DNA from: Phytoseiulus persimilis
Lineage: Eukaryota > Arthropoda > Arachnida > Mesostigmata > Phytoseiidae
NCBI GenBank assembly: GCA_037576195.1
Contig: CM075102.1
Coordinates: 6,262,001-6,326,000, forward strand
DNA: 64,000 bases
Direction: 5' to 3'
Of this stretch, positions 54,436-64,000 are shown piece after piece (position 1 is the first letter of the stretch; each line of letters begins with the position of its first letter). The notes beneath the pieces are model-generated. The model was not told the origin of the DNA and did no database searches. It saw only the letters and a list, made by a program, of their open reading frames with translations. The translations under genes were made by a program, and so were the position numbers.

Positions 54436-55470
54436 TGAGAGAGCAATTCAAGCCTCGCGCTGCTGAATTGGTTGATCGTGTTTGTTGTGGGTAGATGCCA
54501 GATCCGGTAAAGAAGCCACGTCTGCATGAGGCTGTGATTGCTTTCATGATTCATCGGAACTGTGGAGCATTCAACCCTGAAGCACCATGTATGAAAGATG
54601 GCCGATGCTCGAAGAAGTTCTTGAAACAATTGAGATCCCTTACAATCCGTACTTTTTGCCGAGTATGAATACACAACTCTCTACGAATACGTTTACGAAG
54701 GCTCGGACCGTGCGTCCATCGAAATCAACTCAACTGAGGACGAATGTGATGAGATACAAAAAAAAACATTTGAAGGCGCGTTACGTTTGTGCTCGAGAAG
54801 CCTCTCATCGCATTCCCAGATTCGAGCTCCAAGATGAGTCTCACACTGTTCTGAGACTCGCCATACACTTGTCCAATAAACAAATCGTCATTTTCCATGA
54901 CGGCGGAGAGCAATCTGCACTTGGTAGTGCAACGAGCAGGTTCACGACGCTTACGGCTTTCTTCAAGCTGAGCTCTACGTGGAACAGACAAACTCCCTGG
55001 AATCTGGAACCAAAGCGGCCTATACTATTACCAAATGCCAAGATATTCCGTTCTCAAGCCAAAAACGGGTTGGACCCGCGGGGAACGACCCATGAGAGGT
55101 ATTATCGGACGAATGTACACAGTTTCCCCTCGAGATACGGAACGGTATGCTCTTCGGATACTTTTGTTGAACGTCGAGAGTCCGAAATCCTTCGAAGATC
55201 TTAGAACGATCAACGGAACATGTGACCCCAAGGTCATGCATGCTGCAAAAACTGCAGGACTTCTCAATGACCACACCTATTTCCGAAGCAGCCTCGAAGG
55301 AGCGTCGTCTTTCCAAAGTCCGAAAGTTTTGCGAGTTTTCTTCGCATGTCTCATCGCATTCTGTGAAGTCTGCAATATTCAAACTCTCTGGAATGACTTT
55401 TCTGACGTATGGCCGAAGTTTCCATTCATCTCGGATTTCGACCGGAGTTCCATTTGCTGTAGCGTGTCAT
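54426..55470 (+). pseudogene. Helitron/Helentron Rep-helicase polyprotein relic
   Basis: Recognisable stretches in different frames: LREQFKPRAAELVDRV; MPDPVKKPRLHEAVIAFMIH followed by CGAFNPEAPCMKDGRCSKKF (about 54495-54625), the Cys-rich segment found between Rep and helicase of animal Helitrons; HLSNKQIVIFHDGGEQSAL (about 54860-54930); and IGRMYTVSPRDTERYALRIL then SFEDLRTINGTCDPK (about 55100-55240). The Rep HUH motif and the helicase Walker motifs are not in the window. Several frameshifts. The likely source family is the autonomous partner of the element at 918-9735, which is an inference. Confidence 0.75.
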
Positions 55471-56237
55471 GAGGAGAGTGCGATTGTTCAAGCTAAATGC
55501 ATGTAATGCCTAAAAAAGCTTATTCCGAGGGATTTCAGCTTAAAATGCATGAATCCTGGCGGTGTGAGCATAGTTTGAGCTAAATTAGGTGATTCGAAAC
55601 CGACGTCACTGTTTTCGGACTCTCATCGTCTTTCTGGGAGCCTATGCCCCCCGCACATGCAATTTCGAGGTTAGAGCCTTTCACGGTAGAATTCATCGAA
55701 TATGGAAGAAAGGCCGATCGATTCGTAGGGGGATCGCAAGCAGCCAAGGAACATGTCCAAAGTCAGCCGCATGCTCCTCTTTGTCCCTCGTTCTAGTGGG
55801 CGCACTCGATCTATCCGCATTCCTAGTGAATTAAATTCAACTTGGGGAACTCGCCATCTTTAGAGCGCTCCCCACAATCCATCCTGGAGCAGCAACTTTC
55901 CGGGCTCGCGAGCCCGCCATAACCTGGTCTGTCTCAAGCCGACGGAAAAAGCGGTCACTTTCCTGACTGATCACTGAATTTTAAACAAGAAAATCATGTA
56001 TGAGAAACAACAGGCTTTCGACTTCATCATCTGGCGAGTTTTGACACATTTGCTGGTCTCTTTAATTTCTCCTCTTGCGATCGATATAGAAGACTCAACG
56101 AAGCGGAAAGTACCACAAATGGGATCACGGGTGGGAATTCGAAAGTCTACAACCGTTATTTCCACATAAAGCCCTCTCGTGAGTCCTTACGCGTTCGAGT
56201 GCTCAGGGAACCCGTGATTCCTGTGCAAGCTAGGCCA
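55471..56237. other. no gene recognised; 16-bp palindrome
   Basis: CGGGCTCGCGAGCCCG (55901-55916) is a perfect palindrome. I could not find terminal inverted repeats for the hAT element here. Confidence 0.5.
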
Positions 56238-57527
56238 ATGCCGCCGATGAAATCGTCGACGAAGACGGAGCTGCTAGGCTTTGTGAAAAATTTTGGAAGT
56301 GAGGTCCTGTCAACTGACGGACAAGTACTGTTGTGTAGAATTTGTGAACGAGAAGTTTCGTCCGACAAGAAATTCGCGGTGTCACAACAAATCAATGGTG
56401 CAAAGCACAAAGCATTATCGGATAAGAAGAAGAATTCGACCTCATCCAGTGTTGTGCAGCCAGTTCCCTTCTTGGAAGCATCGGGCAAACAGTCCCAATT
56501 TAACCTCGAACCTCGGATCTCCATCGATGAAACGACGGACGTTACGGGCCGCTTCGTGGCACACGTCGTGGTAGGAGCAATAGGAAGCCGGAGCTTCCTC
56601 CTACATGCAGAGAGTTTGGAAAAGACGAACAGCTCAACCATATCGCAGGTTTTCATGAACGCCTCAACTCTCCTCTGGCCCGATAGGGTCAAGCACGATA
56701 GAGTGTTGCTCTTCGTTTCCGATGGTGCAGCCTACATGATAAAGGCTGGATCAGCTCTGAAGGTAGTGGTCCCAGAAATGCTGCACGTTACTTGCGCAGC
56801 GCATGCGCTCCATCGGATGGCGGAAGAGATCCGATTCATGTTTCCTCTCGTTGACACTCTCATCTCGAACGGAAAAAATATCTCTCAAAAATCAGCTTCG
56901 CGTGTCACTGTGTTCCGTGAGATGGCGCCGGAGACACCACTTCCACCGCAGCCGTGTTTAACCAGATGGGGAACTTGGGTGAAAGCGGCTGTATATTACG
57001 CGAATCATCTCAGCATTCCCTCGTCGGTCGTTCAATCTCTCGACTGCAGGGACGCTTTAGGCATCCGAGTGACTCAACGCTTAGTCGGGGATGAATCTCT
57101 CCAACGCGATTTGGCGTTTATAGATGCCAACTTAGCAAATATTCCTGATGGAATCCATCGCCTGGACGAGGAGAATGTGCTTCTGACCGATTCCACAGAT
57201 GCTTTCGAAAGAATCCTACGAGACCTTAGTGAAGTCCCGGGTCCGCAGGAAGAAAGACTGCGTCGCAAAAAGCAAGCGGTTCTCAATCGCAATCCTGATT
57301 ACAATCGTTTAAAAGCTATAGCGGACACTCTGCGCGGCACCCGATTCATCCATGATCATGGCGGGCTGCTGACTCCGACTGAACAATCCAGCTTCAAATT
57401 TGCGCCGATAACCTCCACAGAGGTGGAAAGGAGCTTCTCGATGCTGAAGCACCTCCTGAACGACCACCGGCAGCGTTTCACTTTTGAGAATCTCAAAATG
57501 ACCCTTGTGGTACATTGCAATCATTGA
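56238..57527 (+). CDS. hAT-family transposase, internally shortened
   Basis: 429 aa from ATG 56238. An N-terminal BED-like zinc finger (CRICEREVSSDKKF then INGAKHK) should bind DNA. The RNase H-like core follows: SIDETTDVTGRF (first Asp), FVSDGAAYMIK (second Asp), HVTCAAHALHRMAEEIR (hAT Cys/His block). The C-terminal dimerisation block has ITSTEVERSFSMLKHLLNDHR, with the catalytic Glu. The region between the BED finger and the first Asp is only about 75 residues, shorter than in typical 550-650-aa transposases, so an in-frame deletion is likely. The frame is otherwise intact. Confidence 0.82.
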   Translation: MPPMKSSTKTELLGFVKNFGSEVLSTDGQVLLCRICEREVSSDKKFAVSQQINGAKHKALSDKKKNSTSSSVVQPVPFLEASGKQSQFNLEPRISIDETTDVTGRFVAHVVVGAIGSRSFLLHAESLEKTNSSTISQVFMNASTLLWPDRVKHDRVLLFVSDGAAYMIKAGSALKVVVPEMLHVTCAAHALHRMAEEIRFMFPLVDTLISNGKNISQKSASRVTVFREMAPETPLPPQPCLTRWGTWVKAAVYYANHLSIPSSVVQSLDCRDALGIRVTQRLVGDESLQRDLAFIDANLANIPDGIHRLDEENVLLTDSTDAFERILRDLSEVPGPQEERLRRKKQAVLNRNPDYNRLKAIADTLRGTRFIHDHGGLLTPTEQSSFKFAPITSTEVERSFSMLKHLLNDHRQRFTFENLKMTLVVHCNH

Positions 57528-57686
57528 TGATACTCGTTCTGGATCCTGATACGCAATAAATCGTTCGTGCATATTTTTAGTTCGATACCGCATATTTTCC
57601 TCGTTTTCAATGCATGTTTGCATGCATATTTTCCTTTTTTTTCAGCGCTTGAACATTCGCACTCTAGTCATGACATTTATGAGATA
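57528..57686. other. 3' flank of the hAT ORF
   Basis: AT-rich, no gene; ends at the hairpin that starts the second module copy. Confidence 0.5.
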
Positions 57687-57879
57687 CTAGCCGGCCTTCG
57701 GCCGACTACGCTGGCTTACCCGTCCCTTGCTTTGGGAGTCTATTGGTGACAGACACACATTGCCTTACATGTAGTGTCATCGGGAAACTTTCGGGAGTGG
57801 CCACCGATTCTCGATAGGATTCTGAGCTGGTATCGAGGCACTTTTCTCTCTCTTCACCGAGTTAGCATCATGGTTTTGA

Positions 57880-58035
57880 GAAGCATGGTCAGATTGGTCT
57901 CGTAATAACCCCTCCAGATTCAGAGAAGCATGGTCAGATCGGTCCCGGAATCAAATCTCCGGGCCCTGAAAAGTATGCCGGATCGACCTCGGAGTCACCC
58001 GCATGGGATCCCGGAAAGTATGGTGGAATCATCAC
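57880..58035 (+). repeat. 45-bp minisatellite, degenerate (about 4 units), second module copy
   Basis: Same units as 46262-46425. Confidence 0.85.
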
Positions 58036-58289
58036 CGAAGTATGATTAGAACGGAGAGAGACGTCGTTCGGCCTCATTCGACATCGCCTGTCACCCCTCG
58101 GCAGCCCTCAACAGCCTCTCTGCCCCCTGGCACTCAGCGACACCTCGCGACACCCCGGGGCACCCCGCGACACACTCGGCACCCTGGTGTGTCGCGACAC
58201 ACAGTTTGACGACCTCTGCTCCAGAGATTTCGAATCTTTCAAAACCCCATAATTTGAACAACCATTTATTCCTGGTTGTTCAGGTAGTT

Positions 58290-58526
58290 TCAAGAGTCCG
58301 AACGCGTGATGCCCAAGAATTCGTAGTTTCGAGATGCCGGAACATCCTCACCTTGTGTACTCAGTTCCCTCTGGGCCCCAAGGTCATGGGCCGAGTATAC
58401 CACGACCGCGCTTTTCGCGGAATCGAATTTCAGCTCATTGTCGGATCTATTCCATTCATTCTGCGCACCTACTGTGGAGCCATGAGCGATCGAAGGAGAG
58501 CGCACCGAGCTTTCGCAAGCACCCAA
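58290..58526 (-). pseudogene. non-LTR reverse transcriptase fragment
   Basis: The minus-strand frame reads NELKFDSAKSAVVVYSAHD, then STQGEDVPASRNYEFLGITR. This matches the block after the active site in the FADD copies (KLTFNPSKSAIVVFS to HYKYLGITVSNS). It is found only in the second module copy. Confidence 0.65.
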
Positions 58527-58612
58527 TATATCAAATGTTATCAGGCCGGTAGGAGCGGGTTTATATATACAGGGTGGCTTTTTCTAGTCGAGAATTTTCG
58601 AGCCCGATCTTG

Positions 58613-60484
58613 TTTTGGCCATAACTTCCTCAGTTCTTGGAATTTTCTCGGGAATCAAGGAGTGATCGATGAAGGATGCAGAATTCGAATGCAAACAATG
58701 AAAATTTGGGGTCAGGAAATGGTTTTAAAATTTACACATTTATTTTTTCGAGGTCCCCCAAAAAGTCATCGTGAAAACGTCAGTATTCATCCGATCGAGA
58801 TCGGTCGCGTTGGACGAGTGGAAGGGAGCCGGTCATTCGCCAGAAAACCGATCGAAGTAATCTCATTCCCTCGAAAAAGGGCAGGCGATCGTATCCACCC
58901 CTTCTTCAAGGGCCTTCCCGTTGGCTAATTTTATTCTCTTCTGAATAAACACTGATATCGTGTCACAACCGATAATAATCTCACCATTTACTTTGTCTTG
59001 AGGCGAATGTTCCGGTGTTTCCGAGATCACCGTCAAACTACAGCATATTGGAAGCTCAAGATTGCCCAAGAACAATGGAGCAGCCCGTCCGGCGTCGGAT
59101 AGACTTCCTCATAGCAGGACTGAACCTGAGGAGCCGCCGGGAGTATTCTAAAGCTTGACTCGGGTGTGGGTTCCCAAAGCGAGATCGCCAGTGATTTACT
59201 CGAAAAAAGACTCCAGATTGAGACGGAAACAGGAGTCATTAGCATCACTCGGGCATCATGACTCGGACGCAGCCAGTGGGAAGTTCTCCAGGCTCGTCTG
59301 GGGCAGAATTTCGAGGGAAGTGCTTATTCTATGCGCCACCTCATGATGTTCACTCCGCGTGGCAAACGTTGTCTTTGGCCCGAGCTATCGACCGGGAGTA
59401 CCTCCTAAGGATCGATTCGAATTGGTTCATGAATAACTTCCCAGACCAGCTTACGGACAACAGATGCGAAGGAGGAGCAGTTACTAAAGGGTACAGTCTG
59501 ACACAAACTACGATCTGAGGGTCGAGTGATGTCTTCATTCTATTCCAATAATGGAGAGCATCCCTCGCTCGATCCCGCAGGCATCAAAGCGTAAATTTAC
59601 AGTACGTTACAATGGATCAGCCGTTTCGGAGAAATCCGCCCGTGAGACATTTCATTTAATTGCTATAGGCTGGAAGGCTGGAAGGCGAGAGGGTTGCGAA
59701 ACCTCGATCGGCACGAATACGACGAGGCGATCGCTCTGGTTCGTGCGGAATACTGTCGAGCGCAGAATGTTTCGGTGTTTCACACTCTCCAACACAGTCA
59801 CAATTTTATATCGGAAGAGGGACTCGCACCAATCGCCGGATACCTACCCGACATCCGAATCGGAGGCTCGACAAGTGAGGAGAGGGGCACTACGTCACGA
59901 AATTATCCGGCTTATGTTAGCTGTATCGTCAATATTGCAAGGTCCACTCCAATGATAGCGCGTCCCTCGCGCCTCGGCCGCGGACCTGCGAGCCGCTTCC
60001 GGAGATTCTCAGCGCTCGGGCTACGCAGCACAAATATCCAGGGAAAACTATCAATGAGGGAAAGCTAACATCTGAGCACGCTGGTTCCAGTTTCCGGGTA
60101 AATCTGACCACATTCCATCCCCAACGTATTGCGAGCCGCGCACATCTTGGGAAGTCAGTCCGAACTTACATGTACGAAACGTCTAAGACAGCGGTTGCAG
60201 AGGTTCCGGAATATTTCCCATGATGCTATCGACTTCGTATTCGTCTCTGTAGAGACTCGAATTCGATTAGTTGATTGAGTCGTTGGCAATATGAGCATGG
60301 GACCGATGCAGCGTGACCACCGGTGGTGGGATCTCGTTTAGTTGTCTTGACATCCCGGAGCCTACTGCGATGCTCGAGCATCACCTCTGCGGGCCATGAG
60401 TGCACGTTGACCGATGATTCTCTCAAGGCGCTCCCCACCCCGATTCCGGTGCTGGAGAGCATATCAACACTGCGACCCGTGTTT
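58613..60484. other. module left part, second copy; no recognised gene
   Basis: Includes about 750 bp (58853-59605) absent from the first copy, with short frames on both strands and no motif I recognise, and the unrecognised frame 59694-60068 shared with the first copy. Confidence 0.4.
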
Positions 60485-60494
60485 GGGTTGCAGC

Positions 60495-61170
60495 AGTGCC
60501 TGCTTCCTCCGGCTCCGGCCTCCGAAAACTCGCCAGGATTGCAGGCTTATGGCGACCGGTCAGATATTTCAGAGCTCTAAACGCGATAACTGTGCCAGAC
60601 AGATATCCAGTCCCTCATCTCGAGAACTTCGCTTTGAACCGCGATGACTGCCGTGTATTTAGCTCCATCGATCTGACTAAAGCGTCTCATCAAATCCCTG
60701 TGGCAAAAGAGGACATTCACGAGACTGCTATCTGGACACGCTCCGGGCTGTACGAATACCTTCGGACGCCGTTCGGACTCGGGAACGCGGCCCACACGTT
60801 TCAACGCCTCATGGACTTGGTCACCCAATGATTAGATTTCGCATTTGTATATCGCGGTGATATACTTGTAATACCTCGCAACGACCAAGAACACCTCATG
60901 CATCTCAACCAACTATTCAGCTGCCTGATGTCTTACGGCCTCTTCCGGAATTGCCCTTTCGTCAGCGGTCTCTCTTCTTCCATGTCACCAACATAGCCAA
61001 GTGCAGATTCGCTGTCCCTCAATCGAAGTTCCTCGGTCATCTGGTCTCAGCTGAAGGATTATCCCCTCTCCCCGATCGTGTTGAAGCCATCTGTGAATTC
61101 CTGCGCCGCAGCGCCGTCAAACAGCTGCAGCGATACCTCGATCAACTTCCATCGCCGCTCCACCCATGAC
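60495..61170 (+). pseudogene. Ty3/Gypsy reverse transcriptase relic (copy 2)
   Basis: Same blocks as 47700-48340, with the segment FLGHLVSAEGLSPLPDRVEA preserved. The active-site box again reads YRGD and a stop precedes it, so the relic was dead before the duplication. Confidence 0.82.
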
Positions 61171-61264
61171 ATCGCTCCAATACTGATTCTGCTCTAGCGA
61201 AAAACTCGAATGGTTCGCAGCTGTATGTTTCCGGGAGGCCTCAAGGGTTCGCAATACTTCAGAA

Positions 61265-61790
61265 ATGATTTTACCCCCACGGATTGAGCCTGACAAGCTC
61301 CTGGGTATGACGGAAAAGAGAACGCTTGACCGATATCGCAATTTCGAAAAAGTTCGAGCAAATATCGAACACCTATATGATAACAGTAGAGGCAGTCAAC
61401 TGCTCGCGAATGCCAGAACGGGATGTCTACAGACTAGGAAATACAGGTCAAGATACATAGACATCGAAGCGACCTGCCAACGGTGCGGAAGGGAGGACGA
61501 AACTATGGAACATGTGCTTCTTGAATGCGAAGAAATCCCGGATGCTGAGTGAACAATGCAGAAAACACTAGGACTACGCGAAGAGAGCACACCAACAATG
61601 ATATTCGACACCAAGAGATCACTTGAGAAGTGGGAACGGAAAAACGACCCAGACCGTATGCTCGAAAACAAAAAATAATAACCGCACCGTCGACCAGCTG
61701 AGTCATCGCCCCGTATTAAGGGGCTTCAGCTATACTTGGAATGAAAATACTGCATGAAGATGGTCAATGAACAATCAATCAATCAATCCT
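61265..61790 (+). pseudogene. non-LTR retrotransposon 3' fragment with (CAAT)n tail (copy 2)
   Basis: A 95-aa frame retains RTLDRYRNFEKVRANIEHLY, DNSRGSQLLANARTG and the zinc motif CQRCGREDETMEHVLLEC, then a 3' untranslated part ending in (CAAT)n at about 61770-61787. Confidence 0.78.
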
Positions 61791-62286
61791 TCCGACGCGA
61801 AATCGACTCGGGACCACATGAAATATCATGATTGAAAAAGTCGGTCCGATCAGCATGAGTGAAGGAGTTCTCCAAACAAAAACGATCTCTCTTATCAGCC
61901 TCGTAGAATCAAACGAGAGAGCTCCGGTACTTTTGCGGCTGCATAAGCCCAGTCAAACCCCGTTGTGGTTGCGAGTCACAGCAAGAGCTCAACCCTGACC
62001 GCACTCCCCGGAGGTCGCGGGTGTGCCCTCAAAACAGATGGGCAACTGCGTCTGTAACCGCGGGACAGTGAGAGTTGGGGTTGAAACGCATTCCAACTCA
62101 AAAATTTGGGGCTCATCCATTGGTCGAACTAGGTACCGCCCACTTGAAATCAGCAGATAAAACGCTCGTAGTTATTGGGACTCTTCGCATTCGCCTGCGT
62201 GAGCTTACACGTTGGAGCTCGAGTTCGGAATTCGAACAGTTTCTCAATCATCTTCCGGAGCCATCAAACACACAAAGAAGATCGCT

Positions 62287-63330
62287 ATGCTCCAAACACA
62301 GCAATCCCTCAGCGTCACGGTGGCAAACCGCTTCGAGTCCCCTAACAGCTCGAGAAAGCTCATGGAGCAAGTTCCCGGTGTAACCTTCATCGAGGACGAA
62401 GAGGAGTCGTGCATGGTGCGGAAGGTGGCCGCCCAGCTCTCCGGACATCAGGGTGCCGGCTTCCCAGGAACGAAGCCGAGAAGTTTGGGAGTGCAAAACC
62501 TCCCAACGGTGACCAAGGAGCAATACGGAGTCACTTGGAAATCGGACGGAGTTCGTTTCCTAATGCTCATCGCCCAGGCCGGTGAGATATATCTTCTCGA
62601 CGAGAGGAACAATGCTTTCTCCGTTGCGAATATGAAATTCCCATACCGGAAGGATCCTCGAAAGCACCTCTTCTGCACCCTGCTCGACGGGGAAATGGTT
62701 TTTGACCGGGAAAACGGCAAGGTCCACCCTCGTTTTCTCGTTCGGGACATCGCTCATTTCCGAGTCGACAAGGTCGGCCTCATGAGCTTCGACATAAGGA
62801 AGTTGTGCATCGACAAGGAAATCATCGGTGCGCGGAATCAGGCCATTCTCGACGGCCAGATCAAGGTAGTCGACGAGCCTTTCGAGATAGTGAAAAAGGA
62901 GACCTTCGGCCTTGATATGACCGAGAAGCTTCTCGCAGAAAAGTTCCGATCACAGGTTACCCACAATATCCTAGGGATATTACTCCAGCCCACACGGACA
63001 GCCTACACCCCCGGAGTTTGTCCCGGTCTTCTCGAATGGCACAGCTGTCAGTCTACGGACCAATCATCAGGGTCCCAACTGACCAAAGACGACCTTCTAG
63101 GCTTCATACGCTCGAAGGTTGGAGTAACAAGGAAGAAGTCGGCGTCCGCAGTCGAGGAAGCTTGTCCTGAGAGGCGAGCGGAGCCAAAAACAGTTATGAA
63201 TACTGAGAGCATCGGTTCCAAAAGATCCAGAGAGGATAGCGGCACCGGGAACTGTAGAGCTCTCAAAAAACAGAAATTTTCAAGTGAGCGAACTCCTGTT
63301 GACTACACTGGCCTCCAAGAGTTATTCTGA
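62287..63330 (+). CDS. mRNA guanylyltransferase-like protein, truncated capping enzyme (copy 2)
   Basis: 347 aa, uninterrupted, same start and stop positions as copy 1. I count 15 amino-acid differences from copy 1 after the ATG. The KSDG Lys, LLDGEMVF and FLVRDI blocks are unchanged; motif IV reads NILGILLQP here against NIRGILLQP in copy 1, so neither keeps the usual acidic residue. AATAAA at 63348-63353. Amino-acid changes outnumber the silent ones I noticed, which suggests weak or no constraint. The triphosphatase domain and OB-fold are absent. Confidence 0.75.
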   Translation: MLQTQQSLSVTVANRFESPNSSRKLMEQVPGVTFIEDEEESCMVRKVAAQLSGHQGAGFPGTKPRSLGVQNLPTVTKEQYGVTWKSDGVRFLMLIAQAGEIYLLDERNNAFSVANMKFPYRKDPRKHLFCTLLDGEMVFDRENGKVHPRFLVRDIAHFRVDKVGLMSFDIRKLCIDKEIIGARNQAILDGQIKVVDEPFEIVKKETFGLDMTEKLLAEKFRSQVTHNILGILLQPTRTAYTPGVCPGLLEWHSCQSTDQSSGSQLTKDDLLGFIRSKVGVTRKKSASAVEEACPERRAEPKTVMNTESIGSKRSREDSGTGNCRALKKQKFSSERTPVDYTGLQELF

Positions 63331-64000
63331 TTGCCTTCATCAGTGTTAATAAATTCATGTAGCCGAAATAATTTCGATATCATTTGCTTTTTTCTTGGGA
63401 GAACAACTCACGGAGGAAACGCTCGATGATCCACAAAAGGAACTGTGGGTGCGGAGGAAAGGAAGAATGATAATGGGAGAAGAGCCATAAGAATGGAATG
63501 CATTTGCGCACGATCCCGAAGAGTGGAATTGATATATAGTTGATACCCATTGGAGAAAACCAAGGCTCTTGTATCTGGAAGTGCAAGAGGACGGAAGTTC
63601 GGAAGATTTTGGCATTGTACGCCGGAGGGGAGACTTGGGAGCGAAGGGCACCCCAAAGGAGAGATTCGCGAGGGAAGAACGTGGAGTCATACTGTGCAGA
63701 ACGAGTGGTGAATAATTGTAAAGGATAGGGCTGTTGTTTCGGACTATGTCTGATCACTGGTCCCGAAGAGGAGAGATTTCAGCTGAACACGGAAGTGGAA
63801 GTGTCAGTAGAATCGACAGGAGTCGGCAATGATTCGAGAGAGCAGGGCAGAGGGGATTCATGTTTTCTTTTCCACGACGTCGCTCGATGTGATAGATGTC
63901 AGAACCAGTAACGAGGAGCCAGAGAACTCCTTCTTAGGTGTTCTCAAGGCTGAACCGATTCTACTCCATCTCCACGCGATCCACAGCTTATTCCGCTCGC
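63331..64000. other. spacer after capping-like ORF, second copy
   Basis: Matches 50455-51000 and, inverted, 38340-38988. It holds the minus-strand 111-aa frame at 63355-63690 and the start of the MIRESRAEG frame at 63829. The window ends before the LADD element expected about 1 kb further on. Confidence 0.6.

Larger units (their letters stand above)
46073..57686 (+). repeat. 11.6-kb module, first copy of a direct duplication
   Basis: Homologous to 57687-64000 in the same order and orientation, starting exactly at a hairpin. Relative to the second copy it lacks about 440 bp near 46561, about 750 bp near 46846 (TTACAATGG junction) and about 140 bp near 50621. The left flanks of the two copies are unrelated apart from the first few bases. 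Confidence 0.85.
57687..64000 (+). repeat. 11.6-kb module, second copy, cut by the window end
   Basis: Begins with the same CTAG hairpin as 46074 and follows the first copy through the capping-like ORF into the spacer. It contains extra segments at 58171-58612 and about 58853-59605. Confidence 0.85.

Noticed and set aside
58206..58928. 240-codon plus-strand frame
   Set aside because: It crosses an RT fragment that is coding on the opposite strand and unrelated duplicated non-coding sequence, so it is a chance frame.
59258..59518. THAP-like DNA-binding domain (CLFYAPPHDVHSAWQ)
   Set aside because: Too short; the zinc ligands and the conserved HF block cannot be placed.

Overview
This window is repeat-dense, heterochromatin-like DNA from an animal, most likely an arthropod. 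The evidence is several R1-clade non-LTR retrotransposons, a Ty3/Gypsy element, Helitron/Helentron pieces, a hAT transposase and a metazoan-type mRNA guanylyltransferase ORF. R1-clade elements are mainly arthropod. A mite or tick would fit, but the sequence does not prove it. I found no rRNA, convincing tRNA, CRISPR or bacterial operon structure. Nearly everything is a mobile element, a relic of one, or a 45-bp minisatellite.

Layout. (1) 1-917: 3' part of a non-LTR element with an FADD reverse transcriptase ('FADD family'), minus strand. (2) 918-9735: a Helentron-like insertion with 13-bp inverted repeats near both ends, a 3' hairpin and a terminal endonuclease fragment. It carries short blocks of the 45-bp repeat and hosts a young Ty3/Gypsy element (1472-7545; LTRs identical by eye, 4-bp target duplication, intact gag and pol, textbook -1 frameshift signal). 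(3) 9779-35038: one 45-bp minisatellite array of about 9.4 kb, split by an R1-clade element on the minus strand (10895-15839), a second on the plus strand (21378-27226), a 22-bp micro-insertion and a nearly full-length FADD element (30001-35010). (4) 35035-39247: left arm of a 4-kb inverted duplication: a LADD-motif non-LTR element, a spacer, and the 3' end of a capping-enzyme-like ORF. (5) 39248-44480: another FADD copy, an R1 relic, small hairpins, a possible Tc1 relic. (6) 44480-45716: a second, more uniform 45-bp array. (7) 46073-57686 and 57687-64000: two direct copies of an 11.6-kb module. Order: hairpin, decayed 45-bp repeats, Gypsy RT relic, non-LTR 3' fragment, guanylyltransferase-like ORF, spacer, LADD element (minus), Helitron relic, hAT transposase. 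The second copy leaves the window in the spacer; the inverted right arm (50199-54245) lies in the first.

Most interesting: all three R1-type insertions in the minisatellite map, within the ambiguity of their A/T tails, to one quasi-palindromic site (CCAGACTTGG) of the 45-bp unit. This suggests a target-specific R1-clade lineage living in this satellite, as TRAS/SART live in telomere repeats. The Helentron-like element that carries blocks of the same satellite offers a way for the target itself to spread. Also notable are the frameshift signal of the Gypsy element and the multi-copy, uninterrupted guanylyltransferase ORFs. Boundaries come from reading the sequence by eye; no database or alignment program was used.
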